A stretch of DNA of 57,711 nt from Bremia lactucae (Eukaryota > Oomycota > Peronosporomycetes > Peronosporales > Peronosporaceae), in the NCBI RefSeq assembly GCF_004359215.1, contig NC_090613.1:7002275-7059985 (forward strand), read 5' to 3'. Shown here piece by piece: positions 54,335-57,711 of this stretch. The translations under genes were made by a program, and so were the position numbers. The number at the start of each line of letters is the position of its first letter. Position 1 is the first letter of the stretch. Under the pieces are notes generated by a model. The model had not been told where the DNA came from. It saw only the letters and a program-made list of their open reading frames with translations, and ran no database searches.

Positions 54335-54984
54335 CTGATTATTATCTGACGCGGTATCCAAATCCAGCAGCTTTGCACCAGTTTTTTTAACGTGTTAAAA
54401 ATGTTGCTTGAGTAATCTTTAAATTGTGCGTCTCTTCCACCCATTGACAATGCTGACTTGGGTTTTTGAAATGATTTCACGGTGATGCTAGCAAGTTGAT
54501 TGACGGAAATTATTATATAAAAGTTTGGCGTGGTGATCCATCCGCACTACCTCAAACACGGCGGTAACATTTTGGAGCAACGCTGATTCTAATAAATTGC
54601 TTACGGATTCTATCAGGGAAAGTTTGGTGTGATGATCCTTTCGCACTACCTCCAACACGGCGGCAACTTTTTTGCGCAGTGTCGTAAGTTAAGAAATAGT
54701 TATGAATGATTTTCTGTACCTGGTTTAGACTGGCGGGAAAACACGGGAAATGCAGAACGTATTAATAGGTATTTCAGTTGTAGTTGCTTTACTATCTTAA
54801 GTATTTCTTTCTTTCGATGCGGCTGTTCTACTGGTTGATGCATTCAGTTCAAAATTCCCGGCCAAAATCACTCAACCCCCTCTCATTTAATGTTTCCTCT
54901 CCTTTGATCAGGCTAAGCAATTTCGTGTGTGGAAAAAGATTTTCTATTTGTTCTACAATATGCACAAAACATCTACATATGTAT
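54335..54984. other. flank right of the gypsy element with a direct duplication and a decayed minus-strand ORF
   Basis: A minus-strand frame from 54,480 runs into the insertion point. It has a FNTLKKL word and, after one shift, LLDLDTASDNNQ. It may be the N-terminal part of an old transposase, but that is weak. Two ~54-bp direct copies (54,520-54,574 and 54,619-54,672, each beginning AAAGTTTGG and containing CGCACTACCT) lie in the middle. The rest shows nothing clear. Confidence 0.4.
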
Positions 54985-55575
54985 TAGCCAGGCAATTTGC
55001 ACGGATGGCTCCAGTTCTGATGGCTCCACCGTAATCTCCCCTGGAGGAATCACTCTTGGTGTATGTTGGAAGACCCAGGCAAGCATGCCACCTTTCATCC
55101 TATAGTTTGCGTTCTGTCCGCTAACGCTCTTGTTTCGCGACTGACGAATCATTGCGTCTTAGAAGAAAACCACGTTTTGTGCTGCTATCAGTACCGCCCC
55201 GCGACATGTCGCATCATTCCTTGTCTGCCATAGGTGTGTGTGACTGACCGTGCTACCGATTATCCATACTTGATTCCATGTCTCCGTCAAGGATCCTTAT
55301 CGTCGGGTACTGGTCGTCTTTATGCGTCCTCTGTGTGCATGCCACTGCTGCTGGTCTTCTGCTTGTGCAGTATTTCATCCGCTCCCTCTGTTGCTGCTGT
55401 GGCCACTTTGCACCCATCCAGAGTGTCACCAGATGGATTTTTCAATATGCTGCTGCACTGGGGCAAGCCCAGAGCAAGTGCGCAAGTGTTTCTGCCTGGT
55501 CGTCACATATTGGATATTGGGGCATCGTCTGTTCAGCAGTCTGCCGCTGTAACAAAGATTAAGCTGATGCGTGGC
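54985..55575 (-). pseudogene. C-terminal fragment of a LINE reverse transcriptase
   Basis: Minus-strand translation gives an ETLAHLLWACPSA tract with flanking Cys, the C-terminal zinc-finger region typical of LINE RT proteins. A basic tail follows across stops. The plus-strand frames over 55,234-55,590 are mirror images of this. It differs in sequence from the finger of the LINE at 23.1 kb, so it is a second family. No RT core is present. Confidence 0.65.
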
Positions 55576-55652
55576 CGGTCGAATATATAGTCCAACCCTG
55601 AACCTCTGTCAGGCTGCAGCAGTTTATCCAGACATGATCAGTTGAGGGTGCG

Positions 55653-57711
55653 TTGACGGGATGTCAAACGTCACCAATCCCTTCCCAGCTCGTGGAGACT
55701 GAGGTAGTGAAAAAGACGATGACAAGTGGTCATGCGTCCGAATGTCCTGCACAGAGCCGAGAGCCTGTGGCGGTAGACGGCGAGCTGACAGGAAGTCATG
55801 CGCCGCATAAACCGGCACAGTGTCTAGAGCCTCGTGCGGTTGGAAGGGGTGCGTTAGCCAGGAGTGCAACGGCACCCGCTTCCCAGAAAAAGGTCGTGTT
55901 GACTCGAAGAACGAGTACCCGACAGATTTGGACGATCAAAGGCACGTCTAAAGAAGTGACCTTTGGATCAGTCTATAATAAAGAGGACTGGCCTTCGAAT
56001 AAGGTGTTCGAGGCCGTCAAAGACGAAATTGCGGAGGCATCCTCAGTTGGTGTGCTCCAGCAAGTCTTTCAATCTGCCGAGGAGATAGTAAATCTCCCGG
56101 AGATGTCGTGGGATCTGTACCTTGCCGAATTAAAGGAAGGAAAGATCCACGAAATAGTCACACCAGTTCCAGAAGAGAACTTGGTGGACTGCTGCTCGTC
56201 GTCCACAATGGACGAGAGCGTCCTAGAAACGGACAAAAAGAAGCGGTACGCTGCTCAAGGCTGGGATGCCTTGAGAGACAGTCCGTTCTTTGAGGTTCTG
56301 AGGAAACATCGTGATGTATTCCCACAAGAAGTGCCTAGCCGCCTACCAGCAGATAGGGGCATCGGCCACGAGATAGACCTCGGAACTGGCACCAAGTATT
56401 TTGTGACCAGGCAATGGTTGTTGCCGAAAGAACAAGTCGATTATATCGATGAGTTCTTCGACAAGCGAGCCAAGGCGGGACATGTGCGTGAGAGCAAATC
56501 GCCTCACTGCAGCCCGACCTTTTGTGTGCGTAAAGCCACAGGTGGATGGCGCGTGGTTCATGCTTACAATAAGCTGAAAACGGCGACCATACCGGCGCAA
56601 CGCCAATTCCGCGGAAAGATGTATTGTTGAACTCCATGAGAAAGTCAACTATCTTTTCCGCGTTGGATTTGAAGGAAGACTACTATCAGGTACTCAGAGT
56701 CCGATGCAGGCAAAACGGCTGTAAGCACCCATGCGGTATGCTTTGGGAGTGGCTTGTGATGCCCCAAGGTTTGAAAAACGCACCAGCGACATTCAATTGA
56801 GTGGTGGCTCACGTGATGCGTCAGCACCGTGCCTACGCGCCTCATTACTTTGACGATGTATTCGTGCATAGTAGGGCCGAGGACGGGCTGAGCGCAATAG
56901 AGTCGCACAAGCGTCATTTAGACGCTGTGTTGCAGACTTTAAAGGACGCCCAATTGTACGTCAACTTGCAAAAGTGCGTCATAGGGGTCCCTGAGATACC
57001 TGTACTGGGCTGCATCGTTGGTACACATGGTGTACGAGCAGACCCAGACAAGGTAAAATCAGTAAAGGAATGGCCAATCCCACGGCATGTGAAGGATTTG
57101 CGCCAATTCCTAGGGCTCGCTAATTACTTGCATAAGTATAGCAAGAATTATGCGGAGCAAACTAAACCATTATCTGATCTCCTTAAAAAGGACACAGAAT
57201 GGGTTTGGTTAAAAGAACAAGAAGATGCGTTCACATCAGTGAAGCAATCTCTTGTAGAGGCACCGGTCTTGGCATTGCCAGACGCGGATAAGCCCTTTAG
57301 CGTCGTCTGCGATGCAAGTAATTTTGCAATCGGCAGCGCGCTCATGCAGAAGGATGACGACGGCGTTGACCGTGTCATCTCTTATCAGTCCCGGCTATTA
57401 AAAGCCGCGGAACTGAATTACCCTGTGCATGACAAAGAGCTACTTTCAATAAAGTATGCTCTTGTCAAGTTTCGTGTGCACCTATTGGGCACCGAACCAT
57501 TTGTGGTTTATACGGATCACGCATCACTGCGGACCGCAATAAACTCACCGCACCTCTCGCCTAGAATGGCAAGATGGCTCACATTCTTCTCTGAATTTAA
57601 TTTCAAAGTTGAATATAAGCCGGGTAAGTCGAATGTCTTGGCTGACGCTTTATCGCGCAGACCAGACTTCGAGGTTAGACACCAGGAAAGTGTGTCTAGT
57701 GCGAAAGCACA
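55653..57711 (+). pseudogene. gypsy pol fragment (linker, RT, RNase H) running off the window
   Basis: The open frame 55,653-56,630 covers a linker and the start of RT, ending at a stop. RT continues with a stop near 56,799 and a YFDDVFVHS active-site tract near 56,845. From about 56,860 the frame is open through RNase H (CDASNF near 57,310, TDHASLRT near 57,515, LADALSRR near 57,640) to the window edge. Integrase should lie beyond. It is less decayed than copies D1 and D2, with only two or three lesions in view. No LTR was found on the left, where a LINE fragment abuts. Confidence 0.85.

Larger units (their letters stand above)
47286..54339 (-). mobile_element. near-complete Ty3/gypsy retrotransposon with chromodomain and target-site duplication
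   Basis: The element spans 47,291-54,334, flanked by CTGAT at 47,286-47,290 and 54,335-54,339. Minus-strand order: 5' LTR (54,334-54,086), primer site, leader, ORF0, gag, pol, polypurine tract, 3' LTR (47,531-47,291). The LTRs differ at about a dozen sites plus an 8-base indel, so it is not recent. Pol nevertheless keeps long open frames. The leader carries a 1.4-kb plus-strand fragment of another gypsy family. Confidence 0.93.

Noticed and set aside
55234..55590. Cys/Leu-rich secreted-looking ORFs on the plus strand
   Set aside because: They mirror a minus-strand LINE C-terminal fragment and are open only through codon bias of that strand.
1..57711. RxLR or Crinkler effectors, tRNA, rRNA genes and CRISPR arrays
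   Set aside because: No signal peptide followed by RxLR/LFLAK motifs, no tRNA B-box with matching cloverleaf, no rRNA blocks and no regularly spaced identical repeats were found by eye.

Overview
The window looks like a TE-rich chromosome segment from an oomycete of the Phytophthora / downy mildew type. I infer this from compact intron-poor genes with 50-85 bp introns, oomycete-style initiator motifs next to start codons, and the abundance and style of Ty3/gypsy elements. The species cannot be named from sequence alone.

Seven to eight host genes appear intact. They are a SMARCAD1/Fun30-like SNF2 remodeler (7.6-10.5 kb, +), a secreted or membrane alpha/beta-hydrolase (11.0-12.8 kb, -), a two-module cytochrome b5/MAPR-like plus ankyrin membrane protein (31.8-33.0 kb, -), a VPS39-like vesicle tethering subunit (33.4-36.5 kb, +), a type III PI4-kinase fused to an N-terminal multi-pass membrane region (37.0-40.1 kb, -, three exons), an RRM/RGG RNA-binding protein (40.3-41.2 kb, -, two exons), a CDC50/LEM3 flippase subunit (41.5-42.9 kb, +, four exons) and a guanylate-binding-protein-like pseudo-GTPase with a C-terminal PH domain (43.6-46.2 kb, -). 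The block from 31.7 to 46.2 kb is gene-dense with short intergenic gaps. VPS39, PI4K and CDC50 share a membrane-trafficking and lipid theme, but nothing shows that they are co-regulated.

The rest is mobile DNA. A decayed Ty3/gypsy element with chromodomain, antisense ORFs and a 454-bp 3' LTR fills 1-7.07 kb. A scrambled partial copy (13.7-15.25 kb) is interrupted by or abuts a GC-rich 8.5-kb non-LTR retrotransposon (15.25-23.7 kb). That LINE carries an OTU-like protease domain in ORF1 and two long fold-back palindromes. Several decayed gypsy copies fill 24.7-31.3 kb. A solo LTR with a perfect target-site duplication lies at 46.5-47.0 kb. A nearly complete chromodomain gypsy element with a perfect target-site duplication (47.29-54.33 kb, -) has an unrelated gypsy integrase fragment lodged in its 5' leader. 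A LINE 3' fragment and another gypsy pol running off the right edge close the window.

The most unusual signal is in the coding regions of one gypsy lineage. They are studded with short perfect hairpins, often back to back, and at two homologous positions two diverged copies changed both sides of a stem in a pairing-preserving way.
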